Assembly (NCBI RefSeq): GCF_027943255.1
Contig: NC_072896.1
Location: 121,489,879-121,553,878, forward strand
Direction: 5' to 3'
DNA from: Anastrepha obliqua
Lineage: Eukaryota > Arthropoda > Insecta > Diptera > Tephritidae
DNA length: 64,000 nucleotides
The notes under the pieces: model-generated
Told to the model about the DNA's origin: nothing
The model's database searches: none
What the model saw: the letters and a program-made list of their open reading frames with translations, nothing else
Program-made: the position numbers and the translations under genes
Shown here: positions 30,567 to 42,261 of the stretch, one piece after another
How the letters are laid out: the number at the start of each line of letters is the position of its first letter
Position numbering within the stretch: position 1 is the first letter of the stretch

Positions 30567-33500
30567 GCCAGTGATCACCGCGATGAGTTTGGAAATTGAA
30601 TGGCGGGGGGTTCCCATCACCTTAAGCGTTCTGTTTATGTCGTATTGAGGCCATAGTGCTTTTGAAATGGCACACGATGAGACAGACCTCCATCTGTCTT
30701 GCGCTTTTCTTAGAAAGAAGTTGTGTAGTTTCCCTTTAACGACGGCCAAGGGGATACCGATGTCTGAGAAGAGGGCAGCTGGACTCGGTTCTGCCGCCCC
30801 CTTCCTGGCAAGCTCATCGGCAATTTCATTTCCCTCTATATTCCTGTGCCCAGGAACCCAGATGAGGGAGATGTTTTCTGCCCGTTCGAGGCGTTTAAGT
30901 TCCTCCTTACAGGAGTTTACGAGAAGAGAGCTGCAATGCGGCGACGACAGTGCCTTGATTGCAGCTTGGCTATCGGAAAAAATATTTATGTCTCCCTCCC
31001 AACAGCGATCCCGAAGCATTTTGCATGCCTGCAGGATCGCGAAGACCGCTCCCACTCCAGACTCCATTTTGGATCCGTCAGTGAAAACAGAGGCCTCTAT
31101 ATCCGCAACAACTCTCCCCTCTTTCCAATCTTGCCTGCTCGGAAAGATAGCCCTAGCACAACCCTCAAAGCACAGTTTGCGGATGGAGAGGTCGGTGCGA
31201 ATATCTGAGAAGGAAGGGGAGATCTGCTTCAAGATGCTGCTATGCCCAACAGGGAGTTGTCTCCAGAGGCCAAACTCCCTCAGTCTGATAGCACTCTGAG
31301 CAGCAATGGATTTAACCTGCAGATCCACAGGAATTAAGTGGAGTATAACGTTGAGCGCAGCGGTGGGACATGTTCTACAGGCACCAGTGATGCCCACACA
31401 TGCAGTTCTCTGCACTCTCTCTAATTTGGTGAAGTTGTAGCCCTTCTGAAGAGCTAACCACCAAACTAGGCAACCGTATGTCAAAATTGGCAGAACCACT
31501 AAGTTGTACATCCAGAGTACGACACGTGGCTTGAGGCCCCATTTCTTGCCGAACATAGATTTACAGGCATAGAAGGCTATGTTAGCCTTCTTAACTCGAT
31601 TTTCTATGTGCAGCTTCCAGTGGAGCTTGGGGTCAAGTATTACACCAAGATACTTGACTTCCGATGAAAGTGTAAGACACTGGTTATTAAGTCTAGGAAG
31701 CTTAAACGGCGGAGGCTTGTATTTTCTGGTGAATAGCATCAACTCCGTTTTGTCAGAGTTGACTCTGAGACCGCTACTGGCGGCCCACCTGCTGAGTGTA
31801 GCCAGTGCACCTTCCAAAATTTCAGCCATTACTGATGGGAAGGGACCTGAGACCATCAGGACCAAGTCATCGGCATATGCTACCACCTTTACCCCTCCCC
31901 CGTTTAAACGAGTTAAGGCTTCATCTACAGCTACTAGCCAGAGGAGGGGCGAGAGGACGCCGCCCTGTGGTGTGCCCCTATGTACGAATCTGGTGATTCT
32001 AGCCCCTCCTGCCACCGCATTTATTTCCCTACCATCAAGTAGGGATGAGATCCAGCGGTAGATAGGTGTTTCTACCCCTAGCCTGTTTAGAGCCGTGACA
32101 ATTGACTCCGCCCTAATGTTATTAAAGGCGCCCTCTATGTCTATAAAGGCCGCCAAAGTGAATTGTTTCCCCTCCAGAGATTTCTCTACAGTCCCTACTA
32201 CCTCATGTAAGGCTGACTCGGTAGATTTCCCTTTTCGGTAGGCGTGTTGGGCTGGAGAAAGTCTGGTTTCACAGTGCTCTCGGATGTGACAGTCGATCAC
32301 TCTTTCAAGCACCTTGAGAATAAAGGAGGTAAGACTTATAGGTCTAAAGTCCTTGGCCAGGACGTGGCCCCTCCTTCCTGCCTTAGGAATGAAGACCACT
32401 TTGGTTTTCTTCCAGCTAGCAGGAACGTGGTTCAGCGAGATACACGCCGAGAAGATCTTTTGAAGAACGGGAACCACCACGGTCTTAGTCTTCTGAAGCA
32501 TTACTGGCATGATACCATCGATGCCTGGAGATTTGAATGGGGAAAAACTCTCGATTGCCCAGTTTATCCTGTTGACGGACAAGACCTGTGTCAGGGACAT
32601 CACAGGTAACCCCTCCTGCCGGTTCGGGTCTTCGTTACAGACCGGATCAATAGAGTTTTCCGGGAAATGGGCATCAATAAGGATTTTTAAGGATTCGCCT
32701 GCAGATTCAGCCCACTCCCCGTTCTCTCTTTTGACAAGAGTTTTACAGGAGTGGTCCTTGGATAGGATCCTGCTGAGTCTGGCCGAGTCTTTTACGGATT
32801 CGATGGATTCGCAGTACTCTTTCCAAGAGTTGCGCTTCGCATCTCTAATGGCTTTCTTATAAACTTTCAAAATTTCCCGGTAATCTTGAAAGTTCCTTAT
32901 TTGATAACATTTGTTGAAGACTCTCCTAACCTTCTCTTTCAAGTCGGTCAGCGTTTTGCTCCACCAGGGAGGAAAGTCTTTCTTGCTAAAGGATACTGGG
33001 CAGGCCACTTTGAAGGCAGTCTGATAAGACCCTTCTAAGTGTCTAACTTGCGTGTCCAGTTGTTCCTTAGTGGTAGTCAAGAACTTACTGCTATTCAGCT
33101 TCTTGCAGAAAACCCTGTGGAAAAGAGACCAGTCTGTTCGTTTAGGGTTTCTGCGGGGTAGCAAGGTCTCCCGAATGAAATCGATTTCGTAGAGGATCAT
33201 CCTGTGGTCCGAAAACGAGTTTCTCTGGGAGACCGTCCAATTTTCAACCCTAACAGCAGATGAGTTTGTAGAGAGAGAGATATCAAGAACTTCCTCCCAA
33301 CCATTTGATGTTCCCGATGCCGGGAAGACAAAAGTTGGGGTGTTGCCCTTGTTACAGATAAGTAAATTACGGCTTAGTATAAAATCAAACAGAGACTCAC
33401 CCCGTTCATTGATCTCGCTGCTGCCCCAAATGGTGTGTCTGGCATTCGCATCGCATCCGATCAGGATGTTCTCCTTCTTGGGCTGGAGAGTATCCACTAG

Positions 33501-33863
33501 ATGCTGCAACTCCTCAGGAGGCGCCGATCTGTCGTGGGCCATGTAGGCAGAGACCAGGCAGAAGCAACTACCACTGGATGGTTCCACCCTGACCGCAGTC
33601 ACATCCGGTGAACTGAAATTAGATAGCAAAAAGACATTAATTGTGTTCCTTACTAGGATACAGGCCCTTGGCTTACCATCAGTATGGACATAAAAGAGGT
33701 CATAGGATCTGTCTCTCAGTCCCATGATTTTATGCTGCCAGATCCAAGGCTCCTGTATCAGGCAGACATCGATGTCCTCCTCCCGGAGGGTGACTCTTAG
33801 GTTATCTGTGGCTAGTTTGGAATGATGAAGGTTAATTTGTAATACTTTTAACAGACTGTTCAA
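30567..33863 (-). pseudogene. LOA ORF2 (endonuclease, RT, RNase H), disrupted
   Basis: Endonuclease about residues 1-235: QINLHHSK, LIQEPW, IGCDANARH, SFSDHRMI. RT about 440-770: FIDIEGAFNN, GTPQGGVLSPLLW and YADD at 663-666. RNase H 925-1030: FTDGSK (Asp928), FSDSQAAIKA (Asp964), WVPGH and EIADELARKG. The stretch after GVGAV that should carry the catalytic Glu (QAE) is deleted, joining directly to FAILQACKML. No ATG begins the frame; it starts at TTG just after ORF1 stops. The last ~20 residues before the apparent stop at 30501 are encoded by the Transib end, not the LINE. It would not give full activity. Confidence 0.85.
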
Positions 33864-33878
33864 AAGTGTTACTTACCT

Positions 33879-34787
33879 TTATGACTGCTCCCCCAGTTCG
33901 GAATCTGCGTCCGTCCCAGACAGCCGCAGATCATCGAGCAGCTTCTTGGTGTCATCCCCCAATTTCTCCAGGTCATCGTCCAGGGCGACAGAGGCGGGGA
34001 AGACCTTCACTTTGGCCAACCTGAGGCCAAAGCGAAGTTTGAACTGCTGTTTTTCGAGAGCCTCCAGCGACTCGTTGCTAATCAGCAGTAATATGGCTGA
34101 GCTATGCTGCTGAGGTTCTTCTACTTTGATGACAGACCAGTCATCCATAGGAACCTCAGGATTCTGAAGCTTGAGACACGGGACAATTTCCGAACTGTCC
34201 AGCTCCATTTTCGGCAGCCAGATTCTGGCTCGTGGTCGCCTGGGAATTTCTGAGGCAGGGATGGGCTTTAGCGAAAGCCCCTCCCAGGCGTTGCTAACCG
34301 TAGCAAGGCTCTTCTCCAGAAATTCCTTCGAGTACTGGTTGGCACATTTTATCACCCTACAGCCCCGACAGATTTCACCCGAGTCGAAGAGAGGTGCTGG
34401 CCCTTTTTTGTCCATGAGGTGTCTGACGACCATCCCCGATAGCCGTCCCTCAATGGCATCCCAAAGGGGTAACACCGCTCTTCCACTTTTGGTTTTTGCG
34501 TCCACGAGGGCAACTTGGAGATGGTCTCTGGCCACCTCACTATAAGCCGCCCTCGAGGCCGCGCCTGCCGCACTGGTTGAAGGGCCCCCAGCCCCCTGGG
34601 TTGAGGAGTGTTTGCTCCTTTTGGCCACACGTTCACTCACATCCTGTGAGCGGTTACGCTTAGCCGAGCTCCGTGCCGGTTTTGGCTGTTGTTGTGGCTG
34701 GACTAATTTTGCTGCAGACGCGGCCTCGTACTCTCTGATCGCGGCCTCGTACTTCACCCAATTGAAGGTGCTGCTACTAAACTTCAA
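33879..34787 (-). pseudogene. LOA ORF1 (gag-like), 5' truncated
   Basis: About 302 residues; they begin at a TTG, and the open frame continues upstream without ATG to a stop near 34838. The sequence is Ala/Gln/Ser-rich at the N-terminus with a basic segment (SAKRNRSQDVSERVAKRSK) that may bind RNA. A conserved-looking globular half (about 100-300) follows, resembling the ORF1 region described as DUF4780; this is from memory. It has no CCHC zinc knuckles. It ends GEQS then TAA, AGG, TAA, and ORF2 follows in the same frame. Confidence 0.65.
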
Positions 34788-34859
34788 GATACTGGCAACC
34801 AGATTGCCTCCTGGCCCAAAAAAGGGAGGATTAAACTAAACAAGAGCAAATCAACCCAC

Positions 34860-35220
34860 ATAGTTTTTTACTCTGAAAAATACAGCATACAAACCAATAT
34901 TTATGGATGAGTCGATACTTAGGTGAGGTAATGCTTCCTTTACTATTGCGCGCCATAAATTTCGCTTCATTTTCCATATCATTTGTCCACCTTCTTGGTA
35001 GCCGTTCGCGCTTTCTGCTGCCCAAAATGCGAAGTATAAAAGTTTTCTTTGCAATTCTGTAGTCATTCATGCGAAGTACGTGTCCTAGCGCCTTCACGAA
35101 GGGCTCTAAGTTTTGCTCATTTATAAGTTCTTCGACCTCATTGCTATGTTTTGTTCTATAAGACGCATCAGGCTCTCGTATAGAACTAAAAATTATGCTA
35201 AAAATGTGTCGCTTCAAACG
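34860..35220 (-). mobile_element. LINE ORF2 C-terminal fragment (RTE-like)
   Basis: Minus-strand frame with LGHVLRMNDYRIAKKTFILR, then GSRKRERLPRRWTNDMENE. It matches the LGHV-RM...RRW-D pattern found near the C-terminus of RTE-type proteins (compare residues after YADD in the ORF at 12877-15912). Short, truncated at both ends. Confidence 0.6.
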
Positions 35221-35398
35221 TAAGAGAGAGTCAAGTGCTTATGTTACTTAATATTGGAGCTGATGGTTTCAAAAAGCTCGAAAATGGATTAAGCAAAAAT
35301 GGATTTGGGCAATCCAAATAAGCGGCGCCTAGTCATGAATGTAGGTTACTTGTAATATTGTACTTCCACACTTGTACTGTTCTTCCACAAATGGAGTG

Positions 35399-35508
35399 AC
35401 GACCACGCTGAAAACATCGGTTCTCGTCCGATCACCTAAATTAAGCAGCGTCGGGCGCGGTTAGTACTTGGTTGGGGGACCGCTTGGGAACACCGCGTGT
35501 AGTTGGCC
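35399..35508 (+). pseudogene. 5S rRNA pseudogene
   Basis: The sequence from CGACC and ACGCTGAAAACATCGG through AAATTAAGCAGCGTCGGGCG to GAACACCGCGTGTAGTTGGC is close to Drosophila 5S rRNA. The internal promoter region is intact, as is the 3' end, followed by a TTTT at 35518. About five bases (ATACC) are missing near the start. The first nucleotides that should pair with GTTGGC are replaced by unrelated sequence, so helix I cannot form. It is a dispersed single copy, not an array. Confidence 0.85.
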
Positions 35509-35524
35509 TACAACTACTTTTATT

Positions 35525-36530
35525 TACTCACTAGAAATATCAGCTATTTTTGTACGAAGTGGATCTGTACATTCACATAAATTAACATACATATATACAC
35601 ACACCCATAACCGACTCTACACTTTTAACGCTTTTCTCTGAACTCGCCTCAACCGAAGTAATAAAATGTCAGTAAAATGTAATAGATGATATTATGGAAA
35701 AAAGAAGAAGTGCCTAAAGTGCAGAGAATGAATAGAAAAAAAGAAGTAATGCTAAAATCATTTTTTAGCAAGCGTCATAGCAGGAAAGTGCCCAGTTCAC
35801 GCGCAGGACTTCACATCCATTCGCCACACATTTGCTTGTGATAAAAAATGAACAAATTGTAACATAATCCTTTTTGCAGCAAATTTTTATGCGATTTCTC
35901 ATTTTTATTTTACTGCACACACACATACGAGTATATTCCCTAAGCGCAGAGGGAATCCTTACACATGTACAAGCACTTGTATGGTTGTCGCTTTAAGGAT
36001 GTGGAAAGTGGTAAGTGGCAAGTGGCAGTTGCATACAAGATGATCAACGGCCGGTGGCAGCATGCGAAGATGTGCGAAGTATCGAAAAAAATGAAAAAAA
36101 GAATGAAAAAAAAATTTAAAAGAACAAAATTTTAAAGATAAAAAAGTAGTGAATTTTATAAGGACTGAATTAAAAAGAAATGCATGAAAAATTCGATCGA
36201 AGCGGTGACATGTTGGCATGTCCCAATGCATTCGCTCTCATAGTCATTCCATTCCATCTCATCCCATCCCCTGCCATCAGCGCCAGTTGCTTTAATGTCC
36301 AAATGAGTATACAATGGCACTCAGCTTATGCCACTGTGGGCACTAAGGCGCCGAAGGCATTTCATTCGTTACATACATTTTTTATGACAGCTTTTCTAAC
36401 GCGCCTTTGAAGTGAGTGAAATGAAAAAATGGAAAAATATTGACAGCGAATCCTGCGAGAAATGATGCTGTAAAATCCAGCGACAGCCAAATGAAGTAGA
36501 CATGGGAAGAATGACCAGCAGTGAGCAGAG
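35525..36530. other. No recognisable gene
   Basis: Noncoding sequence with ACACAC and A-rich stretches. Nothing supportable. Confidence 0.35.
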
Positions 36531-36535
36531 AATGT

Positions 36536-36632
36536 AGAATGTGTAGAGTAGAGTAGTGCAGAGCTAAGTAGTGTAGAGTAAAGTAGTGTAGAGTAGAGTA
36601 GTGCAGAGCTAAGTAGTGTAGAGTAGCGGAGT
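36536..36632 (+). repeat. Minisatellite, ~45-bp unit of GTAGA words
   Basis: About two copies of a 45-base unit, itself built from AGAGTAGTGCAGAGCTAAGT and TGTAGAGTA words. It generates a spurious repetitive frame on the minus strand. Confidence 0.8.
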
Positions 36633-38024
36633 TCATAATGTTAGACCATTGCAAGCAATGGGAAAGGTATTGAATGCTGTATTCTACTCGAAAGGTGTGT
36701 ATGTATGCGTTAGTGTGTGTAAAAAATTCGAATAGTGAGCGGGCAATGCTCGAAGGCAATGAGGCACGTTCATGATAATGACATGAAAAATTACAAAAGA
36801 AATTACTGACGCCGTCAATCGGCCATTGTTTGGTTGTCGGACACATGACGGCGTGCCCACGAGCGGTATGATGAGCTGTGCAGGCTCAGTATATGTTGAA
36901 AAAACCCCAACTGATGTCGATATGTGTTCATCAACTTGAGCGACGTGGCAGCTGGCATGAATTATTCGTCGGTAAAAAAGGCACATACAAGTAATTTAAA
37001 AAAAGTAGGTAGCACAAGTGCAGAAACGCTTTGGGTCAGCACTCGGGGGACGCAGCGCACACCCGCTACATTGCTATATGTTTGAGGGCTATGCCCAGCA
37101 GCCCATTAACACTATGGCGGCAGAAATTTAAGCATATTAAGGCCAAAATTATTGCATTAATCAACACCCTTTAACATTAACGGTGCTCGTGGTCAATGTC
37201 GTTAGCCAGTAGCTTATGAGGCGTTTAAATTTTACTGCATCAGTAAAAATCTCTCTGCTGAAAGCACACAAATCGCTACGTTTTTCTGCTTTATTTTAGA
37301 TTCTTATCCTTTGCTAAGCTTTCGCTTTCAAACGCAGCTTGCCTTAGGTCTTAAAAATCTTGAAAGTGTCTTCGTAAGCGCAGTAGGAGGAACGGGGCAT
37401 GCGTGTCCCTATATATACACATACACATGCATATGCACACACCCATACAACAACACCATGTATGTGAGTGTTGTTGTTGCCAGCTTGGCGCTTAGCAACA
37501 GCCGCCAGTCGAAGAGCCGCCCGAATTAATATAAATATTTTCGCAAAAGTATGGTTAGTGTGACGCTTATTGCTGGATGTAGCAGTAAAAAAAAATTATG
37601 CGAATGACCGGGTAATGGCATTCTTCGCATGCGTTGCTAGCGTACAAAATTATTTAACGAAATTTTGATCACGTATTTGTGCGCCATTTGTTTTTGCGTT
37701 ATATGAACAAAACTTACGAGCACTCGCCAGAAATGGCAAATAAAACCAAACTGAAGGCAAACGAAATGAAACGAAAAAACTGCAAGCGGCTGAAGTGAGA
37801 AAAAATTTAAGTTTTTTCGATATTCACAATTTATATTGGCATATTGGCTGTTTGCAGAATTTTTTTTATAGTAATGAGAATCGAGGGTATTAGTCTTTTG
37901 GTCATTGCGGCCTACTGCGCGAGGTGAAATGATAGCATCTCAACATTGTGACCAGTTTTCACTGAGTTTCTTATTATTATTTTCTATTTGAATGTTTATT
38001 ATTTTAAATTTATAACATTACATA
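36633..38024. other. No recognisable gene
   Basis: Noncoding, with a short ACACAT microsatellite near 37415-37445. No element or exon could be supported. Confidence 0.35.
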
Positions 38025-38026
38025 TA

Positions 38027-38961
38027 ACGGGTGATTTTTTAGCTATTATCTTTTTAAACACTTAGTTTAAACAGCTGACGCACGTTTCGTGTTTTGTTTC
38101 ACTGTAAATCATCTTCAGTTTGGTCTATAATTTAACCATGAATCGTCGTACAAACGAACAACGCTTGCAAATCATTGAATTTTATTATAAAAATGCGTGT
38201 TCTGTTAAGAAAGTTGAAAGTCGAAAAATTGTGTTCAGCGACGAAGCTCATTGGATCAATGGGTACGTAGGGCACGTAAATAAGCAGAATTGTCGATTTT
38301 GGAGTGAAGATCAGCCAGAAGAATTGAAAGAGCTACCAATGTATCCAGAAAAGGTCACAGTTTGGTGCGGTTTATGGGCTGGAAGTATCATTGGGCCGTA
38401 CTTCTTCAAAGATGCTGCGAATCGTAACGTAACTGTGAATGGTGAGCGCTACCGTGAAATGATATCCAACTTTTTTTGCCCAAAACGCAAGAGCTTGAGT
38501 TGCATGACATGTGGTTTCAGCAGGACGGTGCCATATGCCACACAGCATGCGTAACAATGGACTTGTTGAGAGGCGAGTTCGGTGAACAGTTTATTTCACG
38601 TTCGGGACCTGTCAATTGGCCACCTAGATCGTGCGATATAACGCCTTTAGATTATTTTTTGTGGGGCTGTGTTAAAGCTCATGTCTATTCAGACAAGCCT
38701 GCTTCAATTAACGCATTGGAGACCACAGTTAAGGAAATAAAAGTGAGATACCTGCCGAAACATTGGAAAGAGTATGCCAAAATTGGACTAAACGGATGGA
38801 CCATTTGAAGCGCAGTTGCGTTCAACATTTGCATGGAATAATCTTCAAACATTAAATTATATGAACTGTACTATCGATTTAAATAAAAATTGCATGCATT
38901 TTTCTGAATTTTACGTGTGTCTTTTCGAAAGACTTTCCTATAGCTCTTAAAAATTCACCCT
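38027..38961 (+). mobile_element. Internally deleted DD41D transposon
   Basis: Ends ACGGGTGATTTTTTAGCTAT (left) and AGGGTGAATTTTTAAGAGCT (right, read inward) are bordered by TA at 38025-38026 and 38962-38963. Length 935 bp. The start of the repeat matches the DD41D element at 11577. Confidence 0.85.
38138..38808 (+). pseudogene. DD41D transposase with internal deletion
   Basis: MNRRTNEQRLQIIEFYYKNA (start of the helix-turn-helix) is joined after CSVKKVE directly to RKIVFSDEAHW. Most of the DNA-binding domain, roughly 130 residues, is therefore missing. It continues NGYVGHVNKQNCRFW, then after a frameshift near 38470 LHDMWFQQDGAICHT, then ITPLDYFLWG. Spacing between the second and third Asp is 41. 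A premature end (GLNGWTI) completes it. Confidence 0.85.
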
Positions 38962-38963
38962 TA

Positions 38964-39685
38964 TTTACATTTATAACCATGTAATTCCTAATTCCGATTA
39001 AACATTTTAAAGAAAAAACAGAAAATTTCAAAACGATTTCACGATTCCCAATTAAAAAAAGAAACTGTATTTTCTAGAAAAATTTGTGGTATGTAGTTTT
39101 ATAGCTTATTAAATTTAAGAATAATAAAGTGCAACTCGGAAGTTACTAGAAAAATTTTTTGATTTTATATAATTTTTTCACCTGACAGTGTTGTACATTT
39201 TCTCTTCTTCACTCTACGGAGAAAATACGCAAGGTCGTCTTGAAAAAAAATGTATCAAAAATTAAGGAGAATTTTGAGCGACTTTAAGCTTACGCTTTGT
39301 TATACTAAAATTTAATAGACCAAAAAATTGCGTACCAAAACTTTTCTATACATTTTAGTTCTAATTCTAATTCTACTTAAATCTCGTCTAATTGTGATGA
39401 AAGGTTTGTGGAAATTTTTAAATTTTTCTGTAGAATTTTAAATTAAGATTTATAAAGGTTTTCTTAGACAAAGAGCTGCATTTTTATAAAAAAATATTGA
39501 AAATTAAAAAAAAGGAAGTAGTCAAAACTGATCAAAATATTGATGTGCTTTGATTCTTTGCCGCGCGCTGTGAATTGATCTGCTAAGACCAACTTCACAA
39601 TCGCCGTTGCTGAGTATGCTTATGCAGGGTATACCTATACAAGATCCTAGATTCAAAATTCACATTTGTACAGGGAGTTTAAGAA
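38964..39685. other. No recognisable feature
   Basis: AT-rich noncoding sequence. Confidence 0.35.
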
Positions 39686-39689
39686 CTCA

Positions 39690-40480
39690 ATAATTCCTCT
39701 TTAATGCACAGTTTAGATAATTGAAGCAGACTAATTTTTTGATCCGCCACGATTTCTAAGATTGAAAGTTGGGTATGCAAAACTTAAGCAGTTTAGTCGT
39801 GTTTTGCTAAGTGCATTGCAGTGGCAGAGTAGGTATTCCAGAGTTCCTCTCGCGTTGACTTCGTTACATATTGTGCATGTATCGTTCGGCACCAGCTTCA
39901 GTTTGGCCGCGTAGTATGGAGTAAGACAGTGTCCTGTTAGTATCCCCACTAGAGGTTTACACTCCTTCCTGAGAAGAGGTAAAATATATTGGTTTGTACA
40001 CCTTACATTGTGCCCGCGTAGCATGATTTGCGCGATCTTGCATTAGCTGGTTTTTTCCATCTTGAGTGCGCTTCTTGAATCATTGCTGCATCTACTTGTA
40101 TATCCAGACGTTGCTTGCAGAGAGGTGGTTGTATACCGGCCGTGCTAGATACAGGAATATTAGGGCCTTCTTTGGCTAGCATATCACCTTTCTCGTTTCG
40201 TTCAATTCCTTTGTGTCCTAGAACCCAGTAGATGATGGTTTGTTGCTAGTTCCTAGCTCATCATTCCTGTTCAGGCATTTTTGTCAGGCATGGAGCTTGT
40301 CTTTACAGCTGCTATTGCTTTGATGGCTGCTTGGTTGCCAATGTAGAAGTTTATTTGAGAGTTCGAAGGAGTGTTCTCTATGGCTAAGTCTACTGCTTTC
40401 GTTGCTATGTAGATCTCAGCTTGAAACACACTGCAATAGTCCGGTAGTTTGTAAGACTGTTCAGAGGTCTATTCCGAATA
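39690..40480 (-). mobile_element. LINE 3' fragment (RNase H to ORF2 end)
   Basis: The minus strand has RNase H relics (VFQAEIYIATKAVDLAIENT, then INFYIGNQAAIKAIAAVKTS, about 40430-40290). After several stops, MLRGHNVRCTNQYILPLLRK and LVGILTGHCL follow, then the Cys/His cluster TCTICNEVNARGTLEYLLCH (39890-39825). R1/I-like. Old and frameshifted. Confidence 0.7.
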
Positions 40481-40599
40481 GAATACTGCGACTCCTAAAA
40501 CGGGATTAAAATTAAGAAATCGTAGATAAAAAATCTATTATTCCGGGTTACAGTCATATATGTTCAGTCTTCTTCTTCTTCTTGCCTGCAAATAAATAG

Positions 40600-41470
40600 T
40601 GTCAACAACGAAGAATCGCATGCCAGTTCGTCGGAACCGTTCGAATCTTCTGCTGTTGGTCATTCAACATTAGAACACGATCGGCCTTAGCAATTTGTGC
40701 ACGCCCGAAAACAATACAGACCCACTTTTTTGCAACCACATTTGGCACTGCATCCTTTTTTACAGTTGCAAAAAATCGTATTTTCTCTGGTGCAGCTGGC
40801 TGTAAAGTCTGAATGGGTTCTAATGTATCATCGACCAACCTCTAACCCAAATCTGTTGGGTCTTGCTGATAACCAAGCCATACTTGAACTTGGTAATACA
40901 CCCGGAAAATATGTTGATGAGTAGCGACAGACGTTGGAGGAAGACAAGTTAATTGTTTTTTCATTTCGAGTATACTTAACAAAACATGGATATCGATATT
41001 TATCTAAGCAGGTAGTTTTATTAGGCGCTCCGTACATACAGAGAAGAAAACAAATTTCGCTGGTGATAACTTCTTGTGGAGTTGAATCAACTTTTTTGAA
41101 AACTTCAGCACATCGAACTAAATCTTGTTTTTCAAACATTTTAAAGACAGTCGTTTTACCTTTCCTGTAAAATGTAGATGTTGTGTCACAGCCAGTTATT
41201 GCGTGTAAAAATAATATGTGATTTGGGACTTTACAAAAGATGATAAACTTTTGGATGAGTATATTTCCGACTGACTTTGAGCTTTGAGTTCGAGTAGCGA
41301 GTAATACGAGTAAGTTGTTTTCGTCCAACTAAATTGCTCTATTGATGTTTCAATAATCAATATCTCAGCGTCATTACTAGCTTGTTGAACTGATATATTT
41401 TCAGCAGTAAACTTTTCTTTCAGCATTGAAATAAACCGAGACTTGTGAGTATTCCCAAGAAAGTTTTATT
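40600..41470 (-). pseudogene. Relic of an unrecognised multi-copy arthropod protein family
   Basis: Minus-strand frames (41426-41200 then 41330-40830) read KSRFISMLKEKFTAENISVQ, then ASNDAEILIIETSIEQ. In a shifted frame DENNLLVLLATRT comes next, then VPNHILFLHAITGCDTTSTF, YRKGKTTVFKMFEKQ and SEICFLLCMYGAP. The HAITGCDTTS...GKG motif recurs, from memory, in uncharacterised repetitive proteins of arthropods and cnidarians. I do not know the function, and no transposon ends were found. Frameshifts make this copy dead. Confidence 0.55.
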
Positions 41471-41474
41471 GACT

Positions 41475-42120
41475 GGTAGGAACTGTCATGAGTTCCCCAA
41501 ACAAAGTATCGGAAGATGACGATGTTGCTAGAGTTCGACGACGTTGTTCTGCTGCTTTAATATTCGTCATGCAAAAATGTATATACGTGGCGTGCTTATG
41601 CATATTACGACACTTGCAACTCTTTACTTCGTTATATCTTAGAAACGGTGGTATTTAGGGAAAAAATCATTCATACATTTTTTGTAGATAATTTTGTGAT
41701 CTACAAATTTTGTCTGAGTTAATTTTGCGATAAAACTGACCTTTTTCGAAAAATTCACGAAAACCCAATTTTTTTACCTTTTACCACACAAACTTTCAAG
41801 CAGGAACCGGTTGCCTAAATTTAGATTTTGGACTGTGACCGAGCCATCTTTATATAATAGGTTGTTGGATGAAAGATCCGTTGTTCACGAGCTTTCTATG
41901 AATTAAATGAAATAATTACCATTACGAAACGAGTAATACTGACCGTGACAGACACCTAATTAAAAATCAGCAGCTCTACGTTACCTTGGTGATCTTAGAT
42001 ACAGCTCAAAGAAGCAAATGGAAGGGAACTCAGCTACGCTTGGTGTTGCAACGGCCTTGATAGTTAGCTAAACTCAGCCACTATTTCTTGAGCAGCTTAG
42101 GCATTTAAAACGGAAGGAGT
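41475..42120. other. No recognisable feature
   Basis: Noncoding AT-rich sequence. Confidence 0.35.
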
Positions 42121-42124
42121 TCGC

Positions 42125-42260
42125 TGAGCAGATATTTTTTGTGTAGAGCTTTTCCATGGCAGAAATACACCCGAAGGCTTACCATGACTGTCCGAGATGG
42201 ACCGTTATTAGATAAAACTTTTTTCTTCATATTTTGGTGCTTCACTCGGCCACCTGGTGG
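42125..42260 (-). mobile_element. SINE family 1, partial copy E
   Basis: Minus-strand match to the SINE centre: GTGAAGCACCAAAAT, a CTAATAACGGTCC region, GGTGTATTTCTGCCATGG, AAAAGCTCTACAC. Ends missing, diverged. Confidence 0.55.
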
Positions 42261-42261
42261 C

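Larger units (their letters stand above)
26510..34836 (-). mobile_element. LOA-type LINE, 5'-truncated and split by a Transib
   Basis: ORF1 and ORF2 run on the minus strand from 34836 to 26638, with the Transib (26875-30561) inserted near the ORF2 end. Removing the Transib and one CAGTG gives a continuous frame across the join (ITGH then WVIGTHAEK). The 3' untranslated region ends in a TACC repeat (plus strand GGTA units, 26510-26527). The ORF1 frame stays open to the 5' limit without an ATG, so the element is 5' truncated. Order endonuclease, RT, RNase H, Cys/His tail fits LOA (Bilbo/Baggins) better than RTE or R1, but clade is inferred. Confidence 0.8.

Noticed and set aside
35399..35508. 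A functional 5S rRNA gene
   Set aside because: The 5' strand of helix I is absent and ATACC is missing near the start.
36382..36846. 154-codon minus-strand frame with LHYST repeats
   Set aside because: Product of the GTAGA minisatellite.
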